Assembly: GCA_902520195.1 (NCBI GenBank)
Contig: CABYND010000002.1
Location: 124,001 to 188,000, forward strand
Direction of reading: 5' to 3'
From: Halieaceae bacterium
Lineage (GTDB): Bacteria; Pseudomonadota; Gammaproteobacteria; Pseudomonadales; Halieaceae
DNA: 64,000 nt
Part shown: piece after piece, positions 24,635 through 33,094 of the stretch
How positions within the stretch are numbered: position 1 is the stretch's first letter
Layout of the letters: the number at the start of each line of letters is the position of its first letter
Position numbers and translations under genes: made by a program
The notes under the pieces: model-generated
Database searches by the model: none
What the model saw: only the letters and a program-made list of their open reading frames with translations
What the model was told of the DNA's origin: nothing

Positions 24635-25268
24635 ATATCATTGCTGCCGGCGCAAAAGCCAAGGAAACATAGACCAATAATTGGAAATCGATCGTTCAGT
24701 CATCTGCTGCTTGTCCGAGGAATCGATCCGCCCGCGATTGAAATCCGACTTCCACTGCCCTAGCCGCAGAAAAAGCTGCCCACCCAGCTTCAAGGTCGCC
24801 CTAAGGTCGAGCGGGTCATCACTGGGCTGGTCATACTCAAAGTACACGCCCAGCCACTCGGCGCCGAGTAGCGCGCCCCCCTCAGACGCCCCCGATTCAG
24901 ATCGAGCTCCGAGTCCCGCTCTTGCCGCAATTCGGCATCGCTGGAATTTTGCCCCGAGTAGTCATCGAATCGGGTTTGCAAGCGGACGCCAATCCAGAAG
25001 TTAGTAAGGCCCTCGGGGTCGTAGGTCAGCCCTTTTTTCCTTAGTAAAAGTGCTCCCGGGACGCGTCGCTGTCTGGCACCGCATCGGTATTCGGCTCAAC
25101 CGTCTTGGTCTGCGGAGATTCAGCCGCTGTGCTCATCGCCAGCAACAACCAAATTATCCCTGCCAGTGGCCAGAGTGCTCCGCGGGTGCGCGCTTTTACT
25201 GAGCGGCGAGCTACGCCGGCAGTTCGCGCCGCCAAAGGCAATGTTGTCTTCACTATGGGCAACATCAA
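24635..25268 (-). pseudogene. decayed OprO/OprP-type porin gene (signal region plus first barrel strands)
   Basis: Three pieces in different frames read in order on the minus strand. The first is a signal-like piece (ALWPLAGIIWLLLAMSTAAES) that stops at 25041. The second reads LLLRKKGLTYDPEGLTNFWIG, VRLQTRFDDYSG and LDLNRGRLRG. The third reads GVYFEYDQPSDDPLDLRATLKLG, LFLRLGQWKSDFNRG and SSDKQQMTERSI. Together they follow the phosphate-selective porin O/P pattern (KKGL.., F.IGGRLQ.D, LRRARL, F.YD, LK.GQ.K..F..E...SS....ER), but with at least two frameshifts (near 25045 and near 24885, the latter at a G6 run) and an early stop. The remaining roughly 250 residues of a porin are gone. The family call is from motif pattern only. 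The 24520-25457 gap holds nothing else I can support. Confidence 0.6.
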
Positions 25269-25457
25269 AGGAGGCGCGTCACGTCTCGCTAACGGATTGT
25301 ACTCAGCTTGTCGCGAGTTGCGCCCAGCGCCATGCGCTTAAGATGACAATCGCGGCACCCAGAGAATTCATTAGCCCGGGCACCTTGCGATCTTTTTGGC
25401 CGCGTCCCGCGTAGACTGTGGCTTCACAGGCATGACATCAAACCATCGAGCCAAACC

Positions 25458-27269
25458 GTGACTGAATCGTCTATCGACACGCCAGCCGATCACACCGCGA
25501 CCGACCGCAGCGACGAGCCGCACCGCGCCAAATCGCTGGCACCGCTCCGGCAGCTGCTCGGCTTTCTTTGGCCCCACAAGGGCCGAATGATCGCGGCGGG
25601 CACAGCATTGGTGTTCACAGCCGGGGCGCAGCTAACGCTGGGTTACGGCGTGAAGATCCTGATCGATGAGGGCTTTGCCGGGCCGGACGCATCGGGGCTA
25701 TATAGAGCCGTCACCTTCATGTTGGTGATCGGCATCGCCATGGCCATTGGCGCCATGACGCGTTTTTATCTGGTGTCCTGGCTGGGGGAGCGGGTCAGTG
25801 CGGATCTGCGCAGTGCGGTGTTTAACAATCTGGTGCACATGCAGCCGAGCTATTTTGAGAGCAATCACTCGGGCGAGATCATGTCTCGCCTCACCACTGA
25901 CACCACCTTGCTGCAGACACTGATCGGCTCTTCAGTAAGCCTCGCGGTGCGCAACGCCCTCACCCTCACCGGCGCGCTGACGCTGATGGTTATCACCAAC
26001 CTCAAACTCAGCCTAGTGATTTTGATTGCGGTGCCGGTAACGCTCCTGCCTATTCTGATATTTGGCCGACGGGTGAGAAAGCTCTCCAACAAAAGCCAGC
26101 AGACCATCGCCGAGGTCGGCAGTCACGCCGGGGAAATTTTCCAATCGATCAAGGTCGTGCAGAGTTTTAACCGGGAAGTCGCCGAAAAAACCGCCTTTGG
26201 GCGCGACGTCGAGCAGGCCTTTGTGGTCGCCCGTTCCCGCGTCCTTCAGCGCGCCCTGCTGACAGGCTTTGCCATTTTCCTCTTGATGGGGGGTATGGTG
26301 GGCATGATGTGGTCGGGGGGCGTGGATGTGATTGAGGGCCGCATGACCGGTGGCGAACTCGGCGCCTTCGTGTTCTACGCGATCATGGTTGGCACCGCCT
26401 TCGCCACCCTGTCAGAGGTTTGGGGCGATCTGCAACGCGCTGCGGGTGCGGCGGAACGTCTGATGGAGCTCCTTGCCGAAACCAGCGAGATTCCAGACAC
26501 CGGTACGCAAACCCCTGCCAGTAATACCGCGTTGGCCTTTAAGGGGGTGCACTTCGCCTATCCCAGCCGGCCTACTCACCCCGCATTGAGTGACTTTACG
26601 CTGGAGATTGCGCACGGCGAGTCGGTCGCGCTGGTCGGACCCTCGGGCGCCGGCAAGTCGACAGTATTTGAGCTGATGCTGCGCTTTTACGATCCGATTG
26701 CAGGCGCGATTCGCTTCGGCGGTGCGGATCTGCGCGAGATGTCGCTAGATCGCTGGCGCCAGAAGATCGCACTAGTGCCACAACAGCCCACACTGTTCTC
26801 GGGGGATATCTTCTACAACATCGCCTACGGCGCCAACGAGCCGACTCAGGCGGCGGTGGAAGCCGCAGCGCAAATGGCCCACGCCCACGAGTTTATTCAA
26901 ACACTGCCCGAGGGCTACCAGAGCCATTTGGGGGCGCAGGGTGTGAGGCTCTCGGGGGGACAGCGCCAGCGCATTGCGCTAGCCCGCGCCATACTCAGTG
27001 ACCCGGAGCTGTTGCTGCTGGATGAGGCCACCAGCGCGCTCGATACCGAGAGCGAGTGGCACGTACGACAGGCGCTCACCGACATCATACAGGAGCGCAC
27101 CACGATCATTATTGCTCACCGCCTGTCCACGGTGATCAACGCAGACCGCATCGTGGTGATGGACGAGGGCCGCGTCATCGACAGCGGACCCCACGATGAA
27201 CTGATGACAAGCTGTGAGCTGTATCGACGTCTCGCACGGCTACAGTTTCAGACCGAACAAGCCACTTAG
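25458..27269 (+). CDS. ABC exporter, fused permease/ATPase, MsbA-related half transporter
   Basis: A 603-residue type I ABC exporter. The N-terminal membrane domain has six spans (segments near 42-62, 75-100, 155-200 and 270-310). The ATPase domain carries Walker A GPSGAGKST, the Q-loop in VPQQPTLF, signature LSGGQRQRIALARA, Walker B LLLLDEATSALD and the H-loop IIIAHRLST. It resembles the MsbA-related group rather than MsbA itself; the cargo (lipid, glycolipid or drug) cannot be read from sequence. The GTG start at 25458 (VTESSIDTP) fits the track. A terminator follows directly. Confidence 0.9.
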   Translation: MTESSIDTPADHTATDRSDEPHRAKSLAPLRQLLGFLWPHKGRMIAAGTALVFTAGAQLTLGYGVKILIDEGFAGPDASGLYRAVTFMLVIGIAMAIGAMTRFYLVSWLGERVSADLRSAVFNNLVHMQPSYFESNHSGEIMSRLTTDTTLLQTLIGSSVSLAVRNALTLTGALTLMVITNLKLSLVILIAVPVTLLPILIFGRRVRKLSNKSQQTIAEVGSHAGEIFQSIKVVQSFNREVAEKTAFGRDVEQAFVVARSRVLQRALLTGFAIFLLMGGMVGMMWSGGVDVIEGRMTGGELGAFVFYAIMVGTAFATLSEVWGDLQRAAGAAERLMELLAETSEIPDTGTQTPASNTALAFKGVHFAYPSRPTHPALSDFTLEIAHGESVALVGPSGAGKSTVFELMLRFYDPIAGAIRFGGADLREMSLDRWRQKIALVPQQPTLFSGDIFYNIAYGANEPTQAAVEAAAQMAHAHEFIQTLPEGYQSHLGAQGVRLSGGQRQRIALARAILSDPELLLLDEATSALDTESEWHVRQALTDIIQERTTIIIAHRLSTVINADRIVVMDEGRVIDSGPHDELMTSCELYRRLARLQFQTEQAT

Positions 27270-27277
27270 ACAGCCAC

Positions 27278-27303
27278 AAAAAACCCCGCGCTGGGCGGGG
27301 TTT
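27278..27303. terminator. bidirectional terminator between the ABC exporter and pntB
   Basis: AAAAAACCCCGCGCTGGGCGGGGTTT: a CCCCGC/GCGGGG stem with an A-run on the left and a T-run on the right, placed between two convergent genes. Confidence 0.85.
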
Positions 27304-27321
27304 CGATCGGCAGTGAAGAGA

Positions 27322-28680
27322 TCAGCTGAATTCGCGTATCAGACCACCGATGCTCTCTTTCGCATCACCGAACAGCATGCGGGTGTTCTCTTTATAGAAC
27401 AGCGGGTTCTCGATACCAGCAAAGCCCGACGCCATTGAGCGCTTAAGTACAAATACCGTGCGCGCATCAGCCACGTTGATCACTGGCATGCCATAGATCG
27501 GTGAGGACTCGACCTCGCGTGCTGCAGGATTCACCACATCGTTCGCGCCAATCACGATCGCGACATCGACGGTTTCCATGCGCGGGTTGATCTCGTCCAT
27601 CTCGAGCAGTTGGTCGTAAGGCACGTCCGCCTCCGCAAGGAGCACGTTCATGTGGCCCGGCATTCGCCCCGCGACGGGGTGAATGCCAAAGTTGACCTCA
27701 CAGCCATTGTTCTCAAGTAGCTCGGTAAGCTCCTTGACCACGTGCTGCGCCTGCGCAACCGCCATACCGTAGCCGGGTATGATCGCCACGTTAGTCGCCG
27801 CTTCCAGCACGTAGTAGGCGTCGTCTACGGAAATCGGCTTAATCTCGCCCTCTATCACCGTCTCCTCACTAGAAACGCTAGCAAAGCCAGAGAACAGCAC
27901 GTTGGAGAGCGATCGGTTCATCGCCTTACACATGATCTGGGTCAGGATGATGCCCGAGGCACCCACTAGTGAGCCCGCCACAATCAACACATTATTGTTG
28001 ATCGCAAAACCCGCCGCACAGGCCGCAAGGCCCGAGTAGGAGTTCAGCAGCGAGATCACCACCGGCATGTCGGCACCACCAATAGGGATGACTGCCATAA
28101 TGCCAAAGACCAACGCCAGGCCAATGACAATGTAGAGCCAGGTGGGGTCAGCCGGGTTCATGCAGAACATCACAGCGCCACCGAAGATGCCAAGCACCAC
28201 GAGGGAGTTGACGATCTGCTGGCCAGAAAAGGTGATGGCTCCGCTACCGATGGTCTCGGACAGCTTGCCGTAGGCGATGAGCGAGCCCGTGAGGGTCACG
28301 CCACCGATCAAGATCGACAATACGATTGTGATCAGGGTGAAGGTGCTGGAATCCGGCGAGAGCGCGGCCCAGCCGACCAAAAGTGACGCTGCGCCACCGA
28401 AGCCATTGAACAGTGCCACCATCTCGGGCATAGCCGTCATCGCGACCGCGCGTGCGGCGATGGCACCGATGGCACCACCCACCACCATACCGGCGGCAAT
28501 ATAAGTGAAGTCGACAATGCCCTGATCAAGCAGTGCTGAGACAATTGCCACTAGCATACCAATGGCAGAAATCATGTTTCCGCGACGGGCCGTTGCAGGA
28601 GACCCCAGCATTTTCAGGCCAAAAATAAAGAGGCCTGCAGCGAGGACGTAACCCAGTTGTGTCATTAATTCAGTCGTCAT
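27322..28680 (-). CDS. pntB: NAD(P) transhydrogenase subunit beta
   Basis: The proton-translocating, NADP(H)-binding subunit, 452 residues. The N-terminal half has eight or nine membrane helices (GYVLAAGLFIFGLKMLG and following). The C-terminal dIII domain carries the NADP-binding IIPGYGMAVAQAQHVV and the conserved GANDVVNPAA near the end. It couples the proton-motive force to NADPH production. It lies 2 bases after pntAb in a three-gene operon. Confidence 0.96.
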   Translation of the reverse strand: MTTELMTQLGYVLAAGLFIFGLKMLGSPATARRGNMISAIGMLVAIVSALLDQGIVDFTYIAAGMVVGGAIGAIAARAVAMTAMPEMVALFNGFGGAASLLVGWAALSPDSSTFTLITIVLSILIGGVTLTGSLIAYGKLSETIGSGAITFSGQQIVNSLVVLGIFGGAVMFCMNPADPTWLYIVIGLALVFGIMAVIPIGGADMPVVISLLNSYSGLAACAAGFAINNNVLIVAGSLVGASGIILTQIMCKAMNRSLSNVLFSGFASVSSEETVIEGEIKPISVDDAYYVLEAATNVAIIPGYGMAVAQAQHVVKELTELLENNGCEVNFGIHPVAGRMPGHMNVLLAEADVPYDQLLEMDEINPRMETVDVAIVIGANDVVNPAAREVESSPIYGMPVINVADARTVFVLKRSMASGFAGIENPLFYKENTRMLFGDAKESIGGLIREFS

Positions 28681-28682
28681 GA

Positions 28683-28967
28683 TCAGTCCTCCTTCTTCTT
28701 GAAGAAGCTGAGCATGCGGTCGGTCACCATGTAACCACCCACCACGTTAATGCTGGCGAGGGTCACAGCACCGACACCCAGCCACATGGCCGCGTTCTCG
28801 TTACCCGTGCCGGCCAGTGCCACTGCACCAACCACGGTGATGCCCGAGATCGCATTGGCACCCGACATCAGCGGGGTGTGCAGCGTGGCGGGGACCTTAT
28901 TGATCAGTTCAAAGCCGAGGAAAATCGACAACATCAAGATAAACAGCAAGTACTCTGCGCCGGACAT
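28683..28967 (-). CDS. pntAb: NAD(P) transhydrogenase subunit alpha part 2 (membrane part)
   Basis: A 94-residue protein corresponding to the C-terminal membrane segment of the single PntA of E. coli: three to four helices (EYLLFILMLSIFLGFELI, LMSGANAISGITVVGAVALAG). From the ATG at 28967 (GGAGG ten bases upstream) it overlaps no other start; the longer track ORF lies inside pntAa. The split alpha subunit is common in alpha- and some gammaproteobacteria. Confidence 0.93.
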   Translation of the reverse strand: MSGAEYLLFILMLSIFLGFELINKVPATLHTPLMSGANAISGITVVGAVALAGTGNENAAMWLGVGAVTLASINVVGGYMVTDRMLSFFKKKED

Positions 28968-28968
28968 A

Positions 28969-30111
28969 TCAGTTGCCTCCCTCGATAATGTTTTTAATGG
29001 TGGGGTGAACAACGGCGCCGCCATGGGTAATCACACAGCCAGGCAGAATGTCGTTCTCAAGGTCGAGCACAAACTGCTTGCCCTCCTCGTCCCAGGTGTC
29101 CTCGACGAGGTTGAACATGTTGCTCGCGTACATCTGGGTCGCATCGCGCGGCGCCAGATTGGCAAGGTTGGCGGTGCCCACGATGGTCACGCCGTTGACG
29201 TCAACCACCTCGTCGGGCACGGAGCCTTCGACGTTACCGCCAGTTTCAGCGGCCATATCAACAATCACGGAACCGGGTGACATGCCTTCAACCATGTCGG
29301 CTGTGACCAGCACCGGCGGCTTGCGGCCAAAGACCTGCGCCGTAGTGATTACTACATCGGAATCAGCAATCACCGCTTTCTGGGCCTGACGCTGCATCTC
29401 GACCTGCTCGGGAGTCAGCTCTTTGGCGTAGCCATCCGCCGTCTGACCGGTATCACCCAAGTCGATCTCTAGAAACTTCCCACCCAGTGATTCCACCTGC
29501 TCGGCCACAACGGGGCGGGTATCAAACGCGGTGACCCGAGCGCCGAGGCGCTTGGCCGTGGCAATGGCCTGCAGGCCCGCAACCCCAGCACCAATAATGA
29601 ACACCTTGGCGGGCTTCAGTGTGCCGGCTGGTGTCATCATCATCGGCATGATGCTGGGCATGTTGTTAGCCGCCAACATGACTGCCATGTAGCCCGCGAG
29701 GTTTGCCTGGGAACTCAGCGCGTCCATCTTCTGGCTGCGAGTTGAGCGAGGGATCATCTCCATACTCACCGCCGTCACATTGTGACTGGCAAAGGCCTTA
29801 ATCAGCTCTTTCTCGTTGAATGGATCGAGGTAGGAGACGTGAATGCAACCGCCTTTGAGCTGACTGATCTCTTCGATCTCGGGCTTGCGCAGTCGCAGCA
29901 CCATATCGGCACTGCCCAGCAGTGCTGAGCGATCAGAACCGATGCTGGCACCCGCTGCTTCGTAGTCTGCATCGCTGATGCCGGCACCCGTGCCTGCCCC
30001 CGATTCGATAACTACTTCCGCACCGAGCCGCACCAATTTTTTCACCGTCTCGGGAGTCGCGGAGACGCGATCCTCTCCCGGCTGGGTTTCACGGGGTATG
30101 ACTAATTGCAT
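28969..30111 (-). CDS. pntAa: NAD(P) transhydrogenase subunit alpha part 1 (NAD-binding)
   Basis: The soluble dI domain that binds NAD(H), 380 residues, of the alanine dehydrogenase/PNT fold. It begins MQLVIPRETQPGEDRVSATPETV. It carries FIIGAGVAGLQAIATAKRLGA (dinucleotide binding) and the mobile-loop region near YAKELTPEQVEMQ. It is the first gene of pntAa-pntAb-pntB. Two dyads lie just upstream (separate entry). Confidence 0.96.
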   Translation of the reverse strand: MQLVIPRETQPGEDRVSATPETVKKLVRLGAEVVIESGAGTGAGISDADYEAAGASIGSDRSALLGSADMVLRLRKPEIEEISQLKGGCIHVSYLDPFNEKELIKAFASHNVTAVSMEMIPRSTRSQKMDALSSQANLAGYMAVMLAANNMPSIMPMMMTPAGTLKPAKVFIIGAGVAGLQAIATAKRLGARVTAFDTRPVVAEQVESLGGKFLEIDLGDTGQTADGYAKELTPEQVEMQRQAQKAVIADSDVVITTAQVFGRKPPVLVTADMVEGMSPGSVIVDMAAETGGNVEGSVPDEVVDVNGVTIVGTANLANLAPRDATQMYASNMFNLVEDTWDEEGKQFVLDLENDILPGCVITHGGAVVHPTIKNIIEGGN

Positions 30112-30133
30112 AGTGAATTTCGCCTGGTTTTAT

Positions 30134-30168
30134 GGGATCACCTCGATCCCGGTATTATTGGAATTCCA
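30134..30168. promoter_or_regulatory. two dyads upstream of pntAa
   Basis: GGGATC-ACCTC-GATCCC (30134-30150) has perfect 6-base arms. TGGAATTCCA (30159-30168) is a perfect 10-base palindrome. They lie 23 to 57 bases before the pntAa start in a 131-base spacer, a position that suits repressor or activator binding. No known regulator is assigned. Confidence 0.35.
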
Positions 30169-30242
30169 GTCGGCTGATTATTGAGGCGGTCGCTTGGCAG
30201 GAGCAGGGCCCACAGCGCCACTGGAGACGAGTCGGTGAAAGA

Positions 30243-30896
30243 TCAGCCCGCGTGAAGTTTCAGGAGCGGGTTGAGCCAGCGGTGTCGCAACCGAGTGAAC
30301 TTCAGGGGCGCATCCAGCACCGCCAGACAGATACACTCTTCACCTTCCAGTGCGACCGGGGTGTGCTTGTCCCACCCCTCCCGAACGAGGAAATCACCCG
30401 GGTGGTACTCGCCGCTCTCATCGGCAAAGCCGCCGCGCAGCACCAGCGTCATCTCGCTGCCGCCATGGGTATGTTCGGGGATGCGACCGCCCTCAGCGAT
30501 GCGATACAACGCAAATTCGTGATTGGGGTCGCCGGTTTTGAGATAACTGATACTTAGAGATTGCGTGACACGCTTCCATGCCAAATCAGCATAATTGCCG
30601 TTGATGAGGCGATCCAGCAGGCCGGGAAGCTGCGTGTCGGAAACTTCATTGGGCGCATAGCGAAGGGGCTTCGGATCGTCGAGGCGCGCCATGACGGATT
30701 CGAGTACCGATTCGCCCACGGGTTGCGGATCTAAACGCTCAAGATGCGCACCGCCGACATCCTCTAACCTGTCGACCACCTGCCGACAGCGCTGGCAGTA
30801 ACTCAAATGCGCAGCAACGCAGGCTGACTGCGCAACGGGAAGCGCGCCAGCCGCATACTCTAAAAGCAAATCCATTGGGGGGTGATGATGTGCCAT
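30243..30896 (-). CDS. chrR: ChrR-type zinc anti-sigma factor with cupin domain
   Basis: A 217-residue partner of the ECF sigma factor encoded just upstream. The N-terminal zinc anti-sigma domain has the His plus H30-x3-C34-x2-C37 pattern (HLSYCQRC). The C-terminal half is a ChrR cupin with metal ligands in GGRIPEHTHGGSEMTLVLRGGF and HPGDFL. In Rhodobacter sphaeroides ChrR holds the sigma factor until singlet oxygen triggers release, and the cupin part is needed for the response. The same role is inferred here from domain order and gene order. Confidence 0.9.
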   Translation of the reverse strand: MAHHHPPMDLLLEYAAGALPVAQSACVAAHLSYCQRCRQVVDRLEDVGGAHLERLDPQPVGESVLESVMARLDDPKPLRYAPNEVSDTQLPGLLDRLINGNYADLAWKRVTQSLSISYLKTGDPNHEFALYRIAEGGRIPEHTHGGSEMTLVLRGGFADESGEYHPGDFLVREGWDKHTPVALEGEECICLAVLDAPLKFTRLRHRWLNPLLKLHAG

Positions 30897-30902
30897 CGCT
30901 AT

Positions 30903-31010
30903 TTAATCCAAACCACTCTCACGTACGTTGACATTACGAGGGTCACGCGCAAACGGTTTACTTCCCAACACCAATAAAACTGTGACTTTCTGAGGAATTA
31001 CCATCACCAT
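30903..31010 (-). CDS. 35-codon ORF between the ECF sigma and ChrR genes (unknown)
   Basis: This ORF is too short for the track. The minus strand reads ATG directly after the sigma-factor TAA, with GGAGG exactly 5 bases upstream inside the sigma gene. It encodes MVMVIPQKVTVLLVLGSKPF and 15 more residues ending ESGLD, and stops 6 bases before the chrR ATG. So it exactly fills the sigma-chrR spacer and has a better ribosome site than most genes nearby. Residues 9-16 are hydrophobic; the rest is basic and polar. I do not recognise a family. It may be a real small protein or a device that couples translation of chrR to that of sigma. Chance cannot be excluded at this length. Confidence 0.4.
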   Translation of the reverse strand: MVMVIPQKVTVLLVLGSKPFARDPRNVNVRESGLD

Positions 31011-31631
31011 TTAAGCCTCCATTAGCCCTTGGAGCTTCTGGATAGCAAGGCGCACCCGTGATTTGACCGTGCCTAGTGGTAGATCGAGCTCTGCCGCGGC
31101 TTCGGAGTGGGATTTGCCCTCCATATAGACCTTGGCGAGTATTTGCGCCTGATCCGGCGGCAAATCGCTCATCAACTCACGGACCCGTTCGGCACCGCGG
31201 CGGGTGTGCAACACCACGAAAGACTCCTCCTCCTCGCTTTCCAGCTCGAAGTCATCAGAGGCCAATGGCGTATCAAACTTTTGCAAACGCCGGAACATAT
31301 CGGTTCGGCAGTTCCGCGCAATGGTGTAGACCCAAGTCGAGGCGGCCGCCTTCTCCGGGTTGAAGCCCCCCGCCTTCTGCCAGACCTTAAGCATCACTTC
31401 CTGAACAAGCTCATCGGCATGGGACGCTGACAAACTAGAGCCTGAGAGAGCAAATGCTTTGATCAACGGGGCAAAATGACGGAAAAAACGCGTAAAGGCG
31501 CCCCGGTCCTGGCTTTCGCCAATCTGCACCAGCGCTGTGCTCCACTCGTCCGTGCGGCGGCCCGTCGGGACATTCCACTTCCCGTTGCCGCTCGACGTAG
31601 GAGAGTTACCTGCGTCTTTGTTAATTGCCAT
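31011..31631 (-). CDS. rpoE: ECF sigma factor of the RpoE/ChrR (ECF11-like) type
   Basis: A 206-residue group IV sigma-70 factor. Region 2 reads FTRFFRHFAPLIKAFA to DELVQEVMLKVWQKAGGFNPEKAAASTW, with TIARNC.TDMFRR. Region 4 reads LPPDQAQILAKVYMEGKSHSEAAAELDLPLGTVKSRVRLA. The pairing with a ChrR-type anti-sigma and the divergent COG2907/DUF1365/Cfa genes point to the singlet-oxygen type of sigma factor. I could not find a clear copy of its own promoter motif upstream of this gene, so autoregulation is not shown. The N-terminal 25 residues are extra and polar; the start could be later. Confidence 0.9.
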   Translation of the reverse strand: MAINKDAGNSPTSSGNGKWNVPTGRRTDEWSTALVQIGESQDRGAFTRFFRHFAPLIKAFALSGSSLSASHADELVQEVMLKVWQKAGGFNPEKAAASTWVYTIARNCRTDMFRRLQKFDTPLASDDFELESEEEESFVVLHTRRGAERVRELMSDLPPDQAQILAKVYMEGKSHSEAAAELDLPLGTVKSRVRLAIQKLQGLMEA

Positions 31632-31758
31632 GAAAAGTCAAACCATCATCCCGAAAGGACAGGATACACCTGGTGGCAACGCCTTGATACCTCCCTCAAC
31701 AGCTTATTTTCTACAGATTTGAGCGCGCAAGCGGTAGTCAAGCACACTTGCTTTGGGC

Positions 31759-31788
31759 TGATCCGGCACTCTCTGCGGGCCGTAACAG
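31759..31788 (+). promoter_or_regulatory. ChrR-type ECF promoter of the FAD oxidoreductase-DUF1365-cfa operon
   Basis: TGATCC (31759-31764), an 18-base spacer, then TAACAG (31783-31788), about 40 bases before the ATG at 31829. This is close to the TGATCC / TAAG-like pattern I recall for the Rhodobacter singlet-oxygen sigma factor. It lies in the spacer divergent from the sigma gene itself. Confidence 0.65.
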
Positions 31789-31828
31789 CTGAAACCATTC
31801 CCTATCTGGTGGCCGGAGGTCGTCAGCG

Positions 31829-33094
31829 ATGCACATTGCCGTCATTGGAGCGGGCATCTCCGGGCTCGGATGCGCCCACCAGCTCGTCAGACGCGGCCAC
31901 CGCGTCGACATCTTCGAGGCCCGGGACCGGATCGGTGGCCACACAGCTACCTACGACGTGCAAATCGGTACGCGTCGCTTCGCCATCGATACCGGCTTCA
32001 TCGTCTATAACGACCGCAATTACCCCAACATGATCGACCTGTTCGGCGAGCTGGGTGTGGCGAGCAAGCCGACCTCAATGGGTTTCTCTGTCTGCGACGA
32101 AACAAGCGGTCTTGAATACGCGGGTAACAACCTAAATACCCTGTTTGCGCAACGCGGTAATCTGCTCTCACCCAGCTTTCTCAACATGATCAGAGAGATC
32201 CTGCGCTTTAACAAACTCGCCATCGCAGAGTTAGAGAGTGGCAAGCTCCCCCAGGATCAGACGCTGGGCGAGTATCTCTCGCATCACGGCTTCGGCGAGC
32301 ACTTTAGTCGCAGCTACTTGTTAGCGATGACTTCTGCGATCTGGTCGGCAGACTTCGAGGACACCCAAGATTTTCCGGTCGAGTTTTTTATCCGCTTCTT
32401 CCGCAACCACGGCTTGTTGTCACTGAAGGACCGGCCGCAATGGCGCGTAGTAGAGGGCGGCAGCCGGGAGTATCTTGCTCCGCTCACGCAGCGGTTCGCA
32501 GACTCCATTCGCACGCGTATGCGGGTCGAAATGATCCTTCGCCCGCCCGGCAGACCAGTTGTGGTGCAGTTCACAAATGGCCTGCAGCGCGAGTTTGATG
32601 AGGTGGTGATCGCCACGCACTCAGACGACGCGCTGGGCATGCTCGGTGACCCGACCGAGTCTGAAAAGTCGGTGCTTAGGGCGCTGCCCTACCGGGACAA
32701 CGAGGTAATCCTGCACACCGACACACGGTTACTGCCCAAGACACAGCGCGCCTGGTCCAGCTGGAACTACCGATTGAAGCCGGGTAGCGGGCGCGCCACC
32801 GTCACCTACAACATGAATATTCTGCAGGGATTGGATGCCCCCGAGACCTTCTGCGTGACGCTCAACGACACCGCTTCAATTAACCCGCACCGTATCCTAG
32901 GCCGCTTTAATTACGCGCACCCACAGTTCACACTGGCGGGTATAGAAGCCCAGCAACGTTGGGGCGACATCAACGGGCAAAACGGTACATGGTTCTGCGG
33001 CGCGTACTGGCAAAACGGTTTTCACGAGGACGGTCTGACCAGCGGCCTGCGCGTGGCCGAGAGCCTGTGCGCAGCTGCACAGATGGCGGCGTGA
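31829..33094 (+). CDS. FAD/NAD(P)-binding oxidoreductase, COG2907 type
   Basis: A 421-residue amine-oxidase-like flavoprotein. The N-terminal dinucleotide-binding motif VIGAGISGLGCAHQLVRRGH with the FEARDRIGGHTATY ribose loop is typical, followed by DTGFIVYNDRNYPNM, a segment diagnostic of COG2907. The C-terminal FAD-contact region is GTWFCGAYWQNGFHEDGL. The family is often encoded next to DUF1365 and cyclopropane synthase-like genes, as here, and is thought to act on membrane fatty acids or related lipids; the reaction is not established from sequence. The downstream gene starts inside its stop (GTGA). Confidence 0.9.
   Translation: MHIAVIGAGISGLGCAHQLVRRGHRVDIFEARDRIGGHTATYDVQIGTRRFAIDTGFIVYNDRNYPNMIDLFGELGVASKPTSMGFSVCDETSGLEYAGNNLNTLFAQRGNLLSPSFLNMIREILRFNKLAIAELESGKLPQDQTLGEYLSHHGFGEHFSRSYLLAMTSAIWSADFEDTQDFPVEFFIRFFRNHGLLSLKDRPQWRVVEGGSREYLAPLTQRFADSIRTRMRVEMILRPPGRPVVVQFTNGLQREFDEVVIATHSDDALGMLGDPTESEKSVLRALPYRDNEVILHTDTRLLPKTQRAWSSWNYRLKPGSGRATVTYNMNILQGLDAPETFCVTLNDTASINPHRILGRFNYAHPQFTLAGIEAQQRWGDINGQNGTWFCGAYWQNGFHEDGLTSGLRVAESLCAAAQMAA

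Noticed and set aside
31632-31700. Search for an autoregulatory TGATCC-type promoter upstream of the sigma gene
   Set aside because: Only a poor GTATCC match without a suitably spaced -10 box was found, so it is not reported as a promoter.
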